DNA of 64,000 nucleotides, taken from assembly GCA_036850905.1 (NCBI GenBank), contig CM072098.1, forward strand, positions 19,025,100 to 19,089,099, given 5' to 3'. The number at the start of each line of letters is the position of its first letter. Within the stretch, counting starts at the first letter, position 1. This document shows positions 1-11,483 of this stretch, in pieces. The notes below the pieces were generated by a model. It saw only the letters and a program-made list of their open reading frames with translations. It did not search any database and was not told the origin of the DNA. The stretch is from Luffa acutangula. Its lineage: Eukaryota; Streptophyta; Magnoliopsida; Cucurbitales; Cucurbitaceae. The position numbers were made by a program, and so were the translations under genes.

Positions 1-2021
1 TTTCTTTCTCCTACTCATTTGCGACCTCATGATCCAAAACCTCTTCTACCTGTTGTATCGTTTCCTCCTCATGTTCTCCCTGCAATAATTTTTATATTAG
101 TGTTTGTATTATACAACAATGTCGCATAAAATTGTTATACCTCTTTAGCAGTATTCATTGTCTTTTCCCCAAAGCAATATCCATATGGAACTATCTGACT
201 GTTTGCTAAATGAGCAAATTAATGGGTCTATAATCTTGATTGATATAGGTTATGCTTGTTTACGTGTTGGAGGGCGAATCTTAGAAGCCATATCCCCAAA
301 CAACCGATTGAAGAACAATGAGTTTGTTGGTACACCGAGGTTGGCTGATCTAGCTAACAACTTCGTCCTGATAATATATTAATATGTAAGTTTATTTCCC
401 ATAGATTTAATATTCCATTTCATAATGTTTATTACATACGTCGGAATCTATATCGATAACGTCATTTTCATTCTGTTTCCTTGTATGCAATCCGCTACCA
501 CTACTCAATATTCTTTGACTTCTCCGTCTATTATCATTGTTTGCAGTTTTTTTAACTCTAGCCATAACCTATTATATATCATTCATATACACCAGGATAT
601 AATGCACACATGTGGGAACAAACTAATAAATGATATAATTTTTTCAACAGGGAGTATATAATATATACATTTATATCTAACCCATTCGTTCATATGAGTT
701 TCTTAATACATACAGTCGTATTCAAGAGTTTCTAAACAGTATAATATACATGTCACTCATACCGTCGTATTAATCCCAACAAACGTTTGACATAAAGTCC
801 TAAAACAGAGACATGCAAATCATGTAAAATCTCAAAATACCTAAACGCATTGTCAATTTAACTGAAACTTAAACATGGAAAAAACTTGACAATGTGTAAA
901 AAGTCTTAAACAGGGAGAAAATCAAAGGATTTTTCGTTCTATTAACCGTTTTAAATTTTTTTAGGGTTCTTCGTTTCAGATTTTTAATTTTTTGAAGAAA
1001 AAACCCTATTGAAACCCATATAAACCAGTGGTTAAATGGAAGAAACTACAGAACTAATGAAAGAAACTACATGATATTCAACTTACTATACTTCTCTGTT
1101 GTCGATCAGGCTTTTTTTCGTCGTCGTCTATGTCTGAAACGGTCAAGAAAACCCAAAAAAACCTCTGCAGTTTTTTTTTCCACCGGCGAGAGAGATATTA
1201 GTGCGAATTGAAGGAACGTTTTTTTTTTCTCTTTTGTCGAGCATGTAATGATGGTATATTTTTTAATTTGAAATTAATGCAACTGTTTGGTTTCCATGTA
1301 AGGATCTTTTCTCTCTCATTTTTAGTGCGTAAAACGGGAGACTAATTTTGAGGGCAATAACGTAAAATGACATTAACATTTGTGAAATAAATGGAGGCCC
1401 AACGTCTATTTGTGTAAATTATAGGGAAGTTTTCCAGATTTGATAATAGGGCCTCCAATTTGGGCTATATGTGTAGTTATCTCAAAAAACAAACCTCTAA
1501 AGCAAGCCCAATAAGGAATGTAAACGAGAGCCCACAAAGGATAAAAAATTGAAGGGGCAACCAGCTAAATGGCCATTTTAAAATAGTTGATTTGAAAAAG
1601 AGTCATTCATGTTTTCATTTTGAGATATGGCCAAAAGCTAAATTTAGTAATTTTTTTTGGCAACAAAGTGGACGTAAATACCCAAACCCAAATCTTAATT
1701 CATAAATAAATTAAATTAAAATACACTATAAAGAAGGGAAAAAATCTAGGATTGTTACAGATTAATTCAACAATCAAATCAATAACAAACCTACAAATTA
1801 AACAAATAAATCTGGAAAATTAAAATTGAAAACAGATTCAAATTCAAACGGGAGAAAAAATCCTGGATGGCCAAAAACATAAAAGCAGTAACCAAGGGGA
1901 TGAAATAAAACATGAAAGCAATCACAAATATGTGGAAACATACTTATGATATGAATAATCTTTACAGTTAGTAACAAAATGTGTAAAAATGATCCTAACC
2001 AAAATCTAAATCCATATTATT
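1..2021. other. AT-rich intergenic DNA, no confident gene
   Basis: I recognise no gene here. The open frame at 158-382 (74 codons) matches nothing I know and lacks a convincing context. On the minus strand a 23-codon acidic stretch ending in TAG (79 down to 11) follows a possible splice acceptor (TTGCAG), so the window edge could clip the last exon of a gene lying to the left. That is a weak inference. The rest is AT-rich and low in complexity. Confidence 0.4.
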
Positions 2022-2581
2022 TAAATTAAATATAATATAAAAAAAGGAGAGAATCTAGGATTTACAGGTTAATTTAATGTGAAATTCAATAAAATAATTT
2101 CAAAATAAAAAGGATAAGTCTAATATTAATTTATCCTAACAGTATAATTTGAAAACAAAAATTTTAATTAAGAAATTTGTTACTAAATTCAAATCACGAT
2201 TTATGGAGAAAAAATAGGAGAACATAACAAAATACAATATATCGATAAAAAAAAAAAAAAAATCATACATGTTACAGCTAGAATTCATCATGCAAATTAA
2301 ATATACTATAAAAAAAAGGAGAGAATCTAGGATTTACAAGTTAATTTAATGTTAAATTCAATAAAATAATTTCAAAATAAAAAAGATAAGTCTAATATTA
2401 ATTTATCTTAACAGTATAATTTGAAAAAAAAATTAATTAAGAAATTTGTTACTAAATTCAAATCACGATTTATGGAAAAAAAATAGGAGAACATAACAAA
2501 ATACAATCTATCGATAAAAAAAAAATAAAAAAAAATAATAAAAAAAAAAATCATACATGTTACCGCTAGAATTCATCATGC
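2022..2581. repeat. Tandem duplication, about 280 bp unit, two copies
   Basis: The block at 2022-2293 recurs almost unchanged at 2294-2581. Both copies run from an AAATTAAATATA start through GGAGAGAATCTAGGATTTAC to a poly(A) run and GAATTCATCATGCAAATT. The second copy is longer mainly because its A-rich run is expanded. A more diverged third relative (shared TCTAGGATT block) lies near 1709-1760. There is no coding potential. Confidence 0.8.
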
Positions 2582-2693
2582 AAATTGAAGAAATTGAAGA
2601 AAAATCACTGTAGTTGTGATCTTTGTTTAATCACAATTACAGTGTGTATGAAAACGGGTAATGGTTTCTTCTAAAAATTATTTACTTTTGTAG

Positions 2694-2846
2694 GAGACGG
2701 AAGATTCAAAGGTGATTGAGACTGATGCAGAAGAAAGTTCAAATGAGCTTTCAACAAATGAAAAGAATAGCTCAGGTGAACGAAAACATGAAAGCAATAA
2801 TCAATTTGAACGCTTTAATCAATCTGAACGCTTACTTTTGGAGTAA
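2694..2846 (+). pseudogene. Possible terminal exon or captured gene fragment (50 codons)
   Basis: A pyrimidine-rich tract and TTTTGTAG end at 2693, like a splice acceptor. They are followed by 50 open codons rich in Glu, Ser, Asn and Lys, then TAA at 2844-2846. The composition resembles a disordered acidic protein tail and differs from the AT-rich surroundings. No upstream exon is visible. It may be a gene fragment carried inside a transposon, because Mutator-like terminal sequence lies at 3190-3295. I do not recognise the protein, and chance is a real alternative. Confidence 0.2.
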
Positions 2847-3189
2847 CAGAAAACATGAAAGCAGTAACAAAAATGTTGAAATATACCTATGATCAATAGC
2901 TTTACAGAAGGAACGACAAAGACCAATAATCAATCAGAATGGTTGGAAAAGACGATGAAGCAATCTAGTTTGTTGATTACAAAATAAAAGTCTAATGGAA
3001 AAGATGATGAAGCAATCTGGATTTGAATTTCAAATGATAAGAGATAATATATATGTTGTAACCAATCATTGCTTGATTCATGGGATAATTGGTTTTTTTA
3101 AAAAAAAAAATTAAATGGCTTCCTCAAATATAGGGTGGGGCGTGAAAATTAACTTAGGGGTATAATTGGAAGAATAAAAAGTGAAAATA

Positions 3190-3295
3190 GGTTAAAAATA
3201 CGGTTTGGCCATTTTTCATTAAAAAATACGGTTTGGCCATTTTTCGAAATTACCCTGTAATTTCTGGCCATTTTTTAGGATTTCCCAAAATTCAA
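3190..3295. repeat. Direct repeat, possible Mutator-like element end
   Basis: A 23-bp motif (AAAATACGGTTTGGCCATTT plus TTC) occurs twice, starting near 3194 and 3224. A third related TGGCCATTTTTTAGG follows, and the block ends in GGATTTCCC. Read on the minus strand it starts GGGAAATCC and repeats 'AAAATGGCCA', a pattern often seen at plant Mutator-like termini. A related AAATGGCCATTTT lies near 1568, but I could not match a full partner end. Confidence 0.35.
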
Positions 3296-3933
3296 AGGGT
3301 TTGACAGGAACAACTAAAATAAAAGGTTGGTTTTGATAAAATACCAAAAAAAAAAAAACATTTTTATTGCGAAAATGGTAAAATGATAGAATTGAAAATT
3401 TACCAATTGCTTCAAACTAACCAAAATGTCATTGAATGGAAAAAAACAGTATTTTCTTAATTTTAAGCATAAAGCGATTTTTTTAATCTCTTAAGATTCT
3501 CAAATAATATCCTAGTCTATCTTCAAAATTCAAACAAACTAAAATCTTGGATAATAACGGTTAAATTATAAAAAAAAATATAAAAACATATTGTTCTAAA
3601 ATTAACAAAAACTCAAACAAAATAAAATCTTGGATAGTATTATTAAATTTAAAAAAATTTAAAAACGTATTATTCTAAAATTAACTAAAATACCTAAGAT
3701 ATAGAGTCATGAACGTAAAACAAAAATCATCCATTTGCCAACCAAAATATGTACACAAAGAATACAATAAAGAAAAGTCTTCAACAAAAAAAAAAAAAAA
3801 AAAAAAAGAATAAAAACAAAACATAAAATTACTTTGTAATTCAAGTATTAAAACAAATCATATAAAATAAAAAATACAATGTATATATGGGTGACTGAGT
3901 TGTGTGTAATGTGTAAGACATTAGACTGAATTA

Positions 3934-4053
3934 GTATCTTTGCAGTTTGAGAACAAACAAAATGGGTGAGAGTCAAATACAATGTCTTTGCAGTTTGAGA
4001 ACAACAAAATGGGTGAGCGTCAAATACAGTATCTTTGCATCTCAAGAACAACA
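3934..4053. repeat. Short tandem repeat, about 47-bp unit, 2.5 copies
   Basis: The unit contains TCTTTGCAGTTTGAGAACAA followed by AAAATGGGTGAG and GTCAAATACA. It appears twice in full and then as a partial third copy (TCTTTGCATCTCAAGAACAAC). The open frames across this stretch (for example 3848-4198 minus) are products of the repeat and are not annotated as genes. Confidence 0.7.
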
Positions 4054-4849
4054 AATCAACTTTACAACACAAAAGCAGTAAATAAAATAAAATTATGTTG
4101 ATCCACGACATCTTCCATACCACTTGGATAAGATTCACACCTATATTGAGAGCTTTCGTGATTGGAAGTTCTGTGAGAGTGAGAATTTGCAGCCCCACAT
4201 CATTCCAACCCTACGTCGGAGTTGAAAATTGGAGTATAGCCTCAAGCGCCACTGACGAATACCAGTGGGAACTTCGTTCGTGCTTGGAGGGGAAGGCAAG
4301 TTATCGAAGGAAGAAAGGGATAGAAATAGGGGAGAGGAAGTTGGAGAAGAAGATTTGAATCTTATCCGATAATTATAAAATATAAAGTATTTTTATAATC
4401 TAAAATTTGAAAAGATTTAGTTTGTTGGGATATGCCTTAATAAGTTTAGGATTTCTGTAAAGATTCAGTTTGTTGGTTAACATACACCAGGGGACTAAAA
4501 GAGAACAATGCAAAAAGTCATGTAGAAGTCACATGTGGCCATATTTCAGTCTTTTTTTTTTATGTTTCAAAACCGCCCCATGCTTTTGGTCATTCGGCCA
4601 AAATTCTCAAATTCGAAAGTAGTCCCCAAAAGAAAGCAGGGCGGAGTGGAATAAGCCCACAGAAAAAGAAAAATGTTAAGACACGGAAAAGGCAAAGCCA
4701 GACATGATTCAGATCATATAGGTCTGGATATTCAAGAGGAGCAAAAAGGGAAAAATCACGAATTGGAAATCTTGAGGAGACTGGAGGAAAAGAAACAGTG
4801 CAGTGTGGATGGAGAAAGAAAGTTTTAAAGAGAGATCGACGGAGGCTAA

Positions 4850-5860
4850 ATGTCAGCCCTGCCAGTCACCATAAAAACACTAAGTTGGAACGTTCAAGGG
4901 TTGAGAAATCCTCGAACAGTCTGCAATCTTTGCCTAGAGATAGGCAAAATAAATCCTCAACTAGTATTTCTTATGGAAACAAAAAGCAAAACATAAAGTG
5001 GAGGAGAAGAGGAAAAAGGATTTGAATTTTGACCACGGTTTTAGTGTCCCAAGTGTGGGTAACAGTGGCGGCTTGCTACTCCTCTGGAAAGAAGGTAATA
5101 TGCCACTATTCAAAGCAATGAAGGTTGGTGGGGCGTTTCACAGGATTTTATCCAAGAATGAGAGAGGAATCACAAGAGCTCTTAAAAAGACTCAAGAAAG
5201 TTTCTAGTCTCCCCTGGCTGATAGGGGGAGACTTTAATGAGCTGATGTTTATGGATGACAAGGAGGGAGGAGGTTAGGAAAGATCGAAAGCTAATGGACA
5301 ATTTTTGCAATACTCTGAATTCTTGCCATCTGACTGTTCCAGGGTTTAATGGTCCAAAATATACTTGGAGAAGCAGCCCTCGAGGTACAAATGTGATTGA
5401 AGAGAGGCTTGATAGGTACCTCATCAACCCAGAAATCAACCAAATTCTCATCAAAATAACAGTGGAACACCGAGGGTATTACAGCTCAGACCACAGACCG
5501 ATTGTAGCTTCTCTGTGTTTTAAAAAACTCAGCAAGAAGCCTAAGAAAAAGGCTAAAAGCCAAAAATTCCAAGGGGCGTGGGTTAAGTTTGAAGAGTGTG
5601 AAGAAATTATCAGGGACAACTAGAGTAGATTCAATAGGGGAGGCATCAGTTCAGTAAATGACAGAATAGCTCTGTTTGGAGAGTTAATAATCCAAGTGGA
5701 ATAAATGTAGACTGAATAGCACCATAAAAGGAGCTATTGAGAGAAAAATGAAGGAGATTCATATTCTGGACATGGAGAATAAAGATCAAAACCAGAGGAT
5801 ATTAGAGCTGAGAAAGACCTTGAAAAGTTGCTTGAGGAGTTACAAGTTAAAGAACTGAAT
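4850..5860 (+). pseudogene. LINE (L1-type) endonuclease domain remnant
   Basis: This is the 5' part of a non-LTR retrotransposon ORF2, which would nick target DNA. A start at 4850 opens a frame with LSWNVQGLRNPRT and later FLMETK, the Asn and Glu motifs of the apurinic-type endonuclease. A stop at about 4994-4996 and frame changes follow. GGLLLLWKEG is near 5062 and GGDFNE near 5227. In the frame 5255-5623 come GPKYTW, ERLDRYL and the catalytic SDHRPI. Sequence to about 5860 still reads like the linker after the endonuclease. There is no reverse transcriptase (YADD-type) motif, so the 3' two thirds is missing. A weak Lys/Glu-rich ORF1-like stretch lies upstream at about 4680-4800. It is a dead fragment. 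Confidence 0.8.
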
Positions 5861-6426
5861 CGTGTAACCATAAATATATTGGAACATCCATCCTTGAGCC
5901 ACATGTAAGTGGTTAGTTTATGTGTTGTATGTCTAAAATGTATTTAATTAATATTATATTGACATTTAATACTTGATGAAAAAATAATAAAGATTGAAAT
6001 TAGCATTTGTGCAAATCTTAGGGACAACCAGACTATGAAAGTCTGAGACAAAAATAGTACCAAGAATCAAAACACACAAAATACAAGTTATAAAGTATAA
6101 GAATTCCAGAACTAAGAAGGTTTTTTTAACTGTTCATAAATCATAAATATTGAAACATAATAGGTAAAGCATTATATATATATATATATATCAATGCTTC
6201 CTTCTGACACATAACTAGATTAGTAGAGGAACGTTTTGTAAAGCATACACTAAATCAAAATTGGGAGAAACTACAGAACGACCTGAAGAAAGGAGAGGAA
6301 TTCCTGCTTGCCTCAGAAAAAGCTAATACATTCAATTACAAATAATCAGAAAAAACCCAACAGAAGCAGTGAAAACCAATTATAATAAATAAAGACTGAC
6401 TTTGATAGGGAACAAACTTGGGAAGA
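5861..6426. other. Gene-free spacer with an (AT)n run
   Basis: There is no recognisable gene. An (AT)n microsatellite lies at about 6173-6191. The right part up to 6426 must hold the 3' untranslated region of the minus-strand PDH gene, but I cannot place its polyadenylation site. Confidence 0.5.
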
Positions 6427-8938
6427 TTAGACATGTGCAGTGCCTTCTGTGAACTTGGGATCCTCACATCTGTACTTTCCATCAGGCCCAATTCCAAAAC
6501 CTTTTGGATCAGCAAAAACATTCTCTAATAACTGGCTTCTAGCTGGAAGGGGGCTTTCATCTGCAAAATCAACTGCATCTTCAACCACCTCATCTATCTT
6601 CTTCTCTATCCCCTTTAGATCCTGTTCACTGGCTAGATTGTTCTCCAGCAAGTATTTCTTCAAAGCTGCAATGGGATCTCTAGCAGCATAACGGGCCTTC
6701 TCGGCTGCCACGGTTAAATTGGGAATTATTAATCCTTTGTACTTTCCAGAAATATCAAATTTGGATAAGAAACTACAACATTTGTCTGTAATTAAGCGAA
6801 GTACAATGAAGAACATGAAGGGACATTGAGTTCAGTTCAGTCATCTAATTGAGTCTCCATGAACACTAAAGACACCATATTTAACTGAAGAATTTTAGAA
6901 ATCCAAGATCATATATATTAATATGCCAATTTTCTATGAATGACATGGGTTCCAAGTGTTTTTCCTCGTGAGAAATCATGTAAAAGTCACACAATGGAAT
7001 AGTTATAGCCATCATGCTTTAACTGGTTTCTTCCTTTTACAAGGTTCACTTGAAAACAAAAAAAGCAAAACAGTTGTCACCACCATGATGTTTGGTTCAT
7101 TTAAAATCTTAACGTTAAACATTGCAGAATTTGCAGACAACTCCATTAATTGTATCCGGTAGTTGAATACTTGAAGATGAACAATGCAATCTGGCCTCAG
7201 ACAATGTTCTAGGATTAAATACTGGTAAAATCAATCATGACACTTGTTTCCCTCTTTGTTCAGTAAAAAAGGATAAATGGTGAGCAAATGAGAAAATAAA
7301 TGTGAAGTTAACTAATGAGTAAATTTCTAGCAGTGCAGCTCATTAACAACCATCAATGGATTAGCATTCTAATATTATAGAGTACGGATTAAGAGATTAA
7401 CTATCATGATTCATGAGAAATGAATGGAGGAACTTTGACTAGCCGTATTAATAAATGTCAACAAGGCCAAGCAAAAGCATATTCAGAAATGACAGAACCA
7501 AATGTAGGTGTGAATTTAAGAGCACTAACCAGGGTCACGGAGTTCATCTGGATCAGCCAGTGAGTGTCCTCTAAACCTATAGGTTTCGCATTCCACAAGT
7601 GTCGGTCCTTCTCCTCTCCTGGCTCTTCCAATTGCCTCCTTTGCAACCTCTCTCACCTTCAAAACATCCATACCATCAACATGAACACCAGGCATTCCAA
7701 ATGCAGGACCCTTCTTCCAAATCTCAGGATCCGAAGTCGCCCTCAAATGTGACATTCCAATTGCCCAAAGATTGTTCTCCACAACAAATACAATTGGCAA
7801 TTTCCACAGTGCTGCCATGTTTAAACACTCGAAGAACTGGCCATTGTTGCAAGTTCCATCTCCAAAAAACGCCAGTGTGACATCTTCACAGTCTGCCTCT
7901 TTCAGAACTTCTGTCTTGTATTTAGATGTGAATGCTGCACCAGTGGCCACTGGTATGCCTTCCCCGATGAAGGCGAAACCACCTATCAGATTATGTTCTT
8001 TCGAGAACATATGCATCGAGCCACCTTGGCCGCGGCAGCACCCAGTGGTCTTTCCAAAGAGCTCACTCATGACTTCACGGGCTGGAACTCCCTTGCTGAG
8101 AGCATGGACGTGATCACGATAAGTGCTTACTACGGTATCACTCTTTGTAAGAAGGTTAATGAAACCAGTGGAAACAGCTTCTTGGCCGTTGTAAAGATGA
8201 ACAAAACCAAACATTTTGCCTCTGTAGTACATCTGTGCACACATATCCTCAAAAGCCCTGCCTAATATCATGTCCTCGTATAGTACCAAACCCTCTTCTT
8301 TTGTAATCAGCTGTGTAGAGACAATAACGGAACCAAAAAAGGGGAACAACTTTTAGACCAAGACGGTTTATGTAGCAAAGGGATGCATGCAAAAGCTTCC
8401 AGTAGAGTACAAATTTGTATAAAATCTAATAATTCAACAAAGCCAATTCCATTGCTAAGGTAAAATAATAATAATAATCTCCAATTTCAGAATGATAACC
8501 ACAAAACCATCTATCAAATTCGCAAAAGGAAACAAGAACAAGGAGGCCAAAATCGAACAAATTAAATATTAACAAGAAAAAAAGTGTGAAAGCTAGACGA
8601 TTCCATGAGAGCATAAAAAGTAAAAATTCATGCTAAATAACCCCATTTCCCCCAAATGAGAAATCAGTGAACAGAAACAATCTACGGCAATCCAGAATTG
8701 GAAAGAGTACCAAATTGGAAGTGGGTTTGAGCTTCTTCTCCTTGAGAACATCGGAAACGGCAACGACAGTGGAGGATCGAGAGCGAGTAATGGATTTGGA
8801 GAGAGAAGGGAGGCGAAATCTAGATCCAAGAAAGTTGGAGGTGGATCTAGAGGGATCAAAGAAGAGGGGTTTTTCATTGGATCTGGTGGAGTTGAGAGGA
8901 AGGGGTTGAGGGATTTTGGTTGTGGCAGAAAGGGACAT
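6427..8938 (-). CDS. PDH-E1 ALPHA: Plastid pyruvate dehydrogenase E1 component, alpha subunit (3 exons)
   Basis: This is the thiamine-diphosphate E1 alpha subunit of the chloroplast pyruvate dehydrogenase complex. With E1 beta it decarboxylates pyruvate and passes the acetyl group to E2, supplying acetyl-CoA for plastid fatty acid synthesis. Exons on the minus strand are 8938-8711 (76 codons), 8310-7530 and 6704-6427; introns are 400 and 825 nt, both GT-AG. Joined, they give 428 residues, the size I recall for the Arabidopsis plastid protein. Residues 1 to about 70 are Ser/Arg-rich and poor in acidic residues, like a transit peptide. The cofactor motif runs from GDG (226-228) to NN (255-256). 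FRGHSLADPDELRDP matches the plastid form rather than the phosphorylated mitochondrial form. The ATG at 8938 was chosen by family N-terminus, although the frame stays open up to an ATG at 9178. It looks intact and is the only clear host protein gene here. Confidence 0.96.
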
Positions 8939-9212
8939 GGTGGAGTGAGGAGAAAGGGGAAAATGGAGAAAGGAGAGAAGAAGGAAAATGGAAAGAGGGG
9001 AAAGAAGAAGAGATATAAAAAGGGAAGAGAAAGAGAAAAGGGCGGAGGAAACTAGGAGAGGGAGCTTGGAAATCGCCGCCTTTTCTGAGGCGTGAGGATT
9101 TTGGTGTTCGTTTTTCACTACAAACACAGGATCAAATGGACGACGACGAGAAGAAGAAAGCCACTCAACTAAAACCAACTACTTTCTACACCTATTTATG
9201 TTATTTATTTTA

Positions 9213-9222
9213 TTTATATATA
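9213..9222 (-). promoter_or_regulatory. Candidate TATA box of the PDH E1 alpha gene
   Basis: Read on the minus strand the sequence is TATATATAAA, about 275 nt upstream of the ATG at 8938. Transcription would begin near 9185-9190. The presumed 5' leader (9180-8939) is strongly CT-rich on the sense strand (CTTTCTCTTTTTC-type runs), as in many plant housekeeping leaders. The placement is inferred from position only. Confidence 0.5.
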
Positions 9223-9456
9223 CTCTTTTGTGAAAACCTTATCATTTCTCCCTATTTTCCTTCCAAATTTCACTCTTCTTAATTCTACCCTAAATTCAAT
9301 CTTTTTTATTTTTATTTTTTTAAATTTAGAAGTTTAAACCATCACACTCTTTATTAAATGTTAAAGGAAAAAAAACAACTTAAAACCAGCTTTTAAATTC
9401 TAAACTTAGCCATTATAAATAGTTTCTCTTTAAAAGGAAAAAAATAACTACCTATA

Positions 9457-9563
9457 CATTTTTTTTTTTTTTTTTGACAACACGTGGGTGTGAGGAGACT
9501 CGAATCACAGACGTCCTGGTCGTTAGTACAAGAATTATGCCAGTTGAGTTATACTCATGTTGG
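9457..9563 (-). mobile_element. tRNA-derived SINE with 9-bp target duplication
   Basis: On the minus strand the element has an A-box-like ATAACTCAACTGGCATAA and a B-box-like GATTCGAGTCTCC, then a short body and an A-rich tail (T-run at 9459-9475 on the plus strand). CTACCTATA flanks it exactly on both sides (9448-9456 and 9564-9572), the target duplication expected from LINE-mediated insertion. It lies about 240 bp upstream of the PDH promoter. It has no coding capacity. Confidence 0.85.
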
Positions 9564-9749
9564 CTACCTATAGATAGTTCTGTTTATGGGTTGTTGTTCT
9601 AAACATAATTATTTGAGTTGTAAAGTTGTATAGTTTTATCATTGTACTTTTACATATATGGCTAAATTAAATATGTGAAATTGGAAAAAAAATTAAAAAG
9701 AAGTTGACAATTTTTGGTTTCGTCATAAATGGCTAAAATTTTTAAATCA

Positions 9750-10153
9750 TGTTATGGGTAAATTTGGATCTAATTTTAAGAACATCATAATGATAAGACC
9801 AAAGTGGAAATAGGCCTAAGGAGATTCCTTTGACTCAAATCAATCTCTTTCTTGTTCAATTCCTAGAGAGAAAGGAAAACTCTTTCTATATTCCCTCCCC
9901 TAAAAGAAAATAAGGACCCCTAGATCAACTATATATATAGAAGATGGTAACTCTAAAGGAGGGGAGCTCAACTAAGTACTAGTATTCTTTCTCCTTCTAG
10001 CTGACTTAAGCATTAGAGCTGGTGTGACAAGCACCACACTTGTGTGTAGTTTTCTCTTGTTTTACGGGTCACGTCTTCTCGTTCAAATAAATTTACTGTT
10101 GTTGTCATGTGAAGATCAGGTGAATTTCTCCCACTCGAATTTTGACATCAACA
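9750..10153 (+). mobile_element. Solo LTR 'K' (404 bp, short LTR family)
   Basis: It starts TGTTATGGGTAAATTTGG and ends GACATCAACA, matching the ends of solo LTR J (11484-12058). The flanks are aatca (9745-9749) and aatcg (10154-10158), a 5-bp target duplication with one change. Shared internal motifs are CTGACTTAAGCATTAGAGC, a GTGTGACAAGCACCACAC-like block and GTGAAGATCAGGTGA. A TATATATATAGA run near 9931-9943 could be its TATA box. No internal region is present. The superfamily is uncertain, perhaps Ty3/gypsy. Confidence 0.85.
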
Positions 10154-11478
10154 AATCGCATTATTTTAGAATTTCAAAATATTGGATATGTCCTTGTAAC
10201 AACTTTTAGATTTGGTTGGAACACTCAATATAAAATATAATACAGAGATTATTTCAAATATATTTAAAAATTGTGGCCATAAGAAAGAAAGCAAAGATAA
10301 AAAATTTCAAACATTTTAAAATTTCAAAATAGATTAGACTACTTATATAAAATAGAAAATATAACAACAAAAAATTATTGGTCAAGAAAATGTTACCATC
10401 CATCTTTTAGATGTTGCCAAAAAGTTTCATTGTTATAGGGTGTTGCCAAATACTCTCTCATGTAGTGTGTGTATATATATGTATATTTATTTATTTATAT
10501 CTATGTAATCATTGCCTTCCAGAGAACTTAACTAAATCTATGTCAAATTTCTAGTAAAAATAAAGGAATATGTGAATTATATGTATCTTTCCCATATAGT
10601 TAATCTCTCTCAAAAAAAAAAAAAAAATGTTACAGTATACCTTTATGCAATCAACATAAATTACTAGTGGACAATGTTTCCTTATGTTGATGTGTGTGAT
10701 TTTGCTAGTGAGCATTGTTGATGTTAGATCCAAAGCGACAAATGACTAGGTCAAAGTGATTACCTTACTCAAAGAACTCACAAAGTTGTAGCGCTATGCC
10801 TACCGCATTTTAATGATTAAGTTAATTAGACTTAGTCCAAGGTGGTATTGAGGTGAGTGTAAAGTTGTTTCTTCATTTATAAGGAACTAGAATTGATTGC
10901 TTTGTCACCAAATCCATTTGTGTCGGGTTCCATGATGATTATCGTGCCAGATATATGCCCGTGGGACAATATTCCCAAGTGTGTGTGACCACCTTGACTA
11001 TGTACCGAGGTGATGCTTCACATCAAAAGCATGGCCCAAAGGTTAGTGATCACCTCGAGTCAACCATACATGTGGCTCTTGAATCGACGACACATGGACA
11101 AGTGTTTCCTCATGTATAACATTGACTCCACTTTCGTATTGACTCAGTGAGCTCGTTAGAGTGAACTGGGTTGGACTCAAAAGTCTCATCCATCACCATC
11201 TATGTTCACTTAGGATCATTTTTCATTTTATATTGGTTGGATTAGTTAAATGATATAAATCATCATCGTCTTTGTTGATGTAGGATCGATTTGTATTTTT
11301 AATGGTTGAGTTCTCTCATGGGGGCTTAGCTTGGTCAGGTTAGTGTTGTTGAAACAGAGATGAGACTTAGGTCAGTCATGGTTTAGGAAGAGTAACTCCC
11401 CCTTTCCCTTTATCCAACTTCTATGGTCAAGCTCTCTCTTGTGGGGCTTGACTTAGACTTGCTAACAAATTGTTGTAC
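10154..11478. other. Gene-free stretch
   Basis: I see no gene, complete transposon or RNA gene here. The left part is AT-rich. From about 10740 the sequence is more balanced and may be an old, unrecognisable retroelement, but there are no protein motifs on either strand. Confidence 0.4.
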
Positions 11479-11483
11479 GCTTG

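Noticed and set aside
158..661. Open frames of 74 and 78 codons as genes
   Set aside because: No recognisable motif, no plausible promoter or splice context, and AT-rich composition like the surrounding spacer.
1430..3295. Complete Mutator element with both inverted repeats
   Set aside because: The right block looks like a terminus, but the AAATGGCCATTTT near 1568 and GGGAAGTTTTCC near 1427 do not align with it over a useful length.
4095..4358. 87-codon frame upstream of the LINE
   Set aside because: It overlaps a short tandem repeat region, shows no known motif and has no neighbouring coding signal.
7458..8265. Several plus- and minus-strand open frames overlapping the PDH gene (for example 7599-7880, 7772-8113, 7993-8265 plus)
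   Set aside because: They are antisense or out-of-frame shadows of the strongly conserved E1 alpha exon 2.
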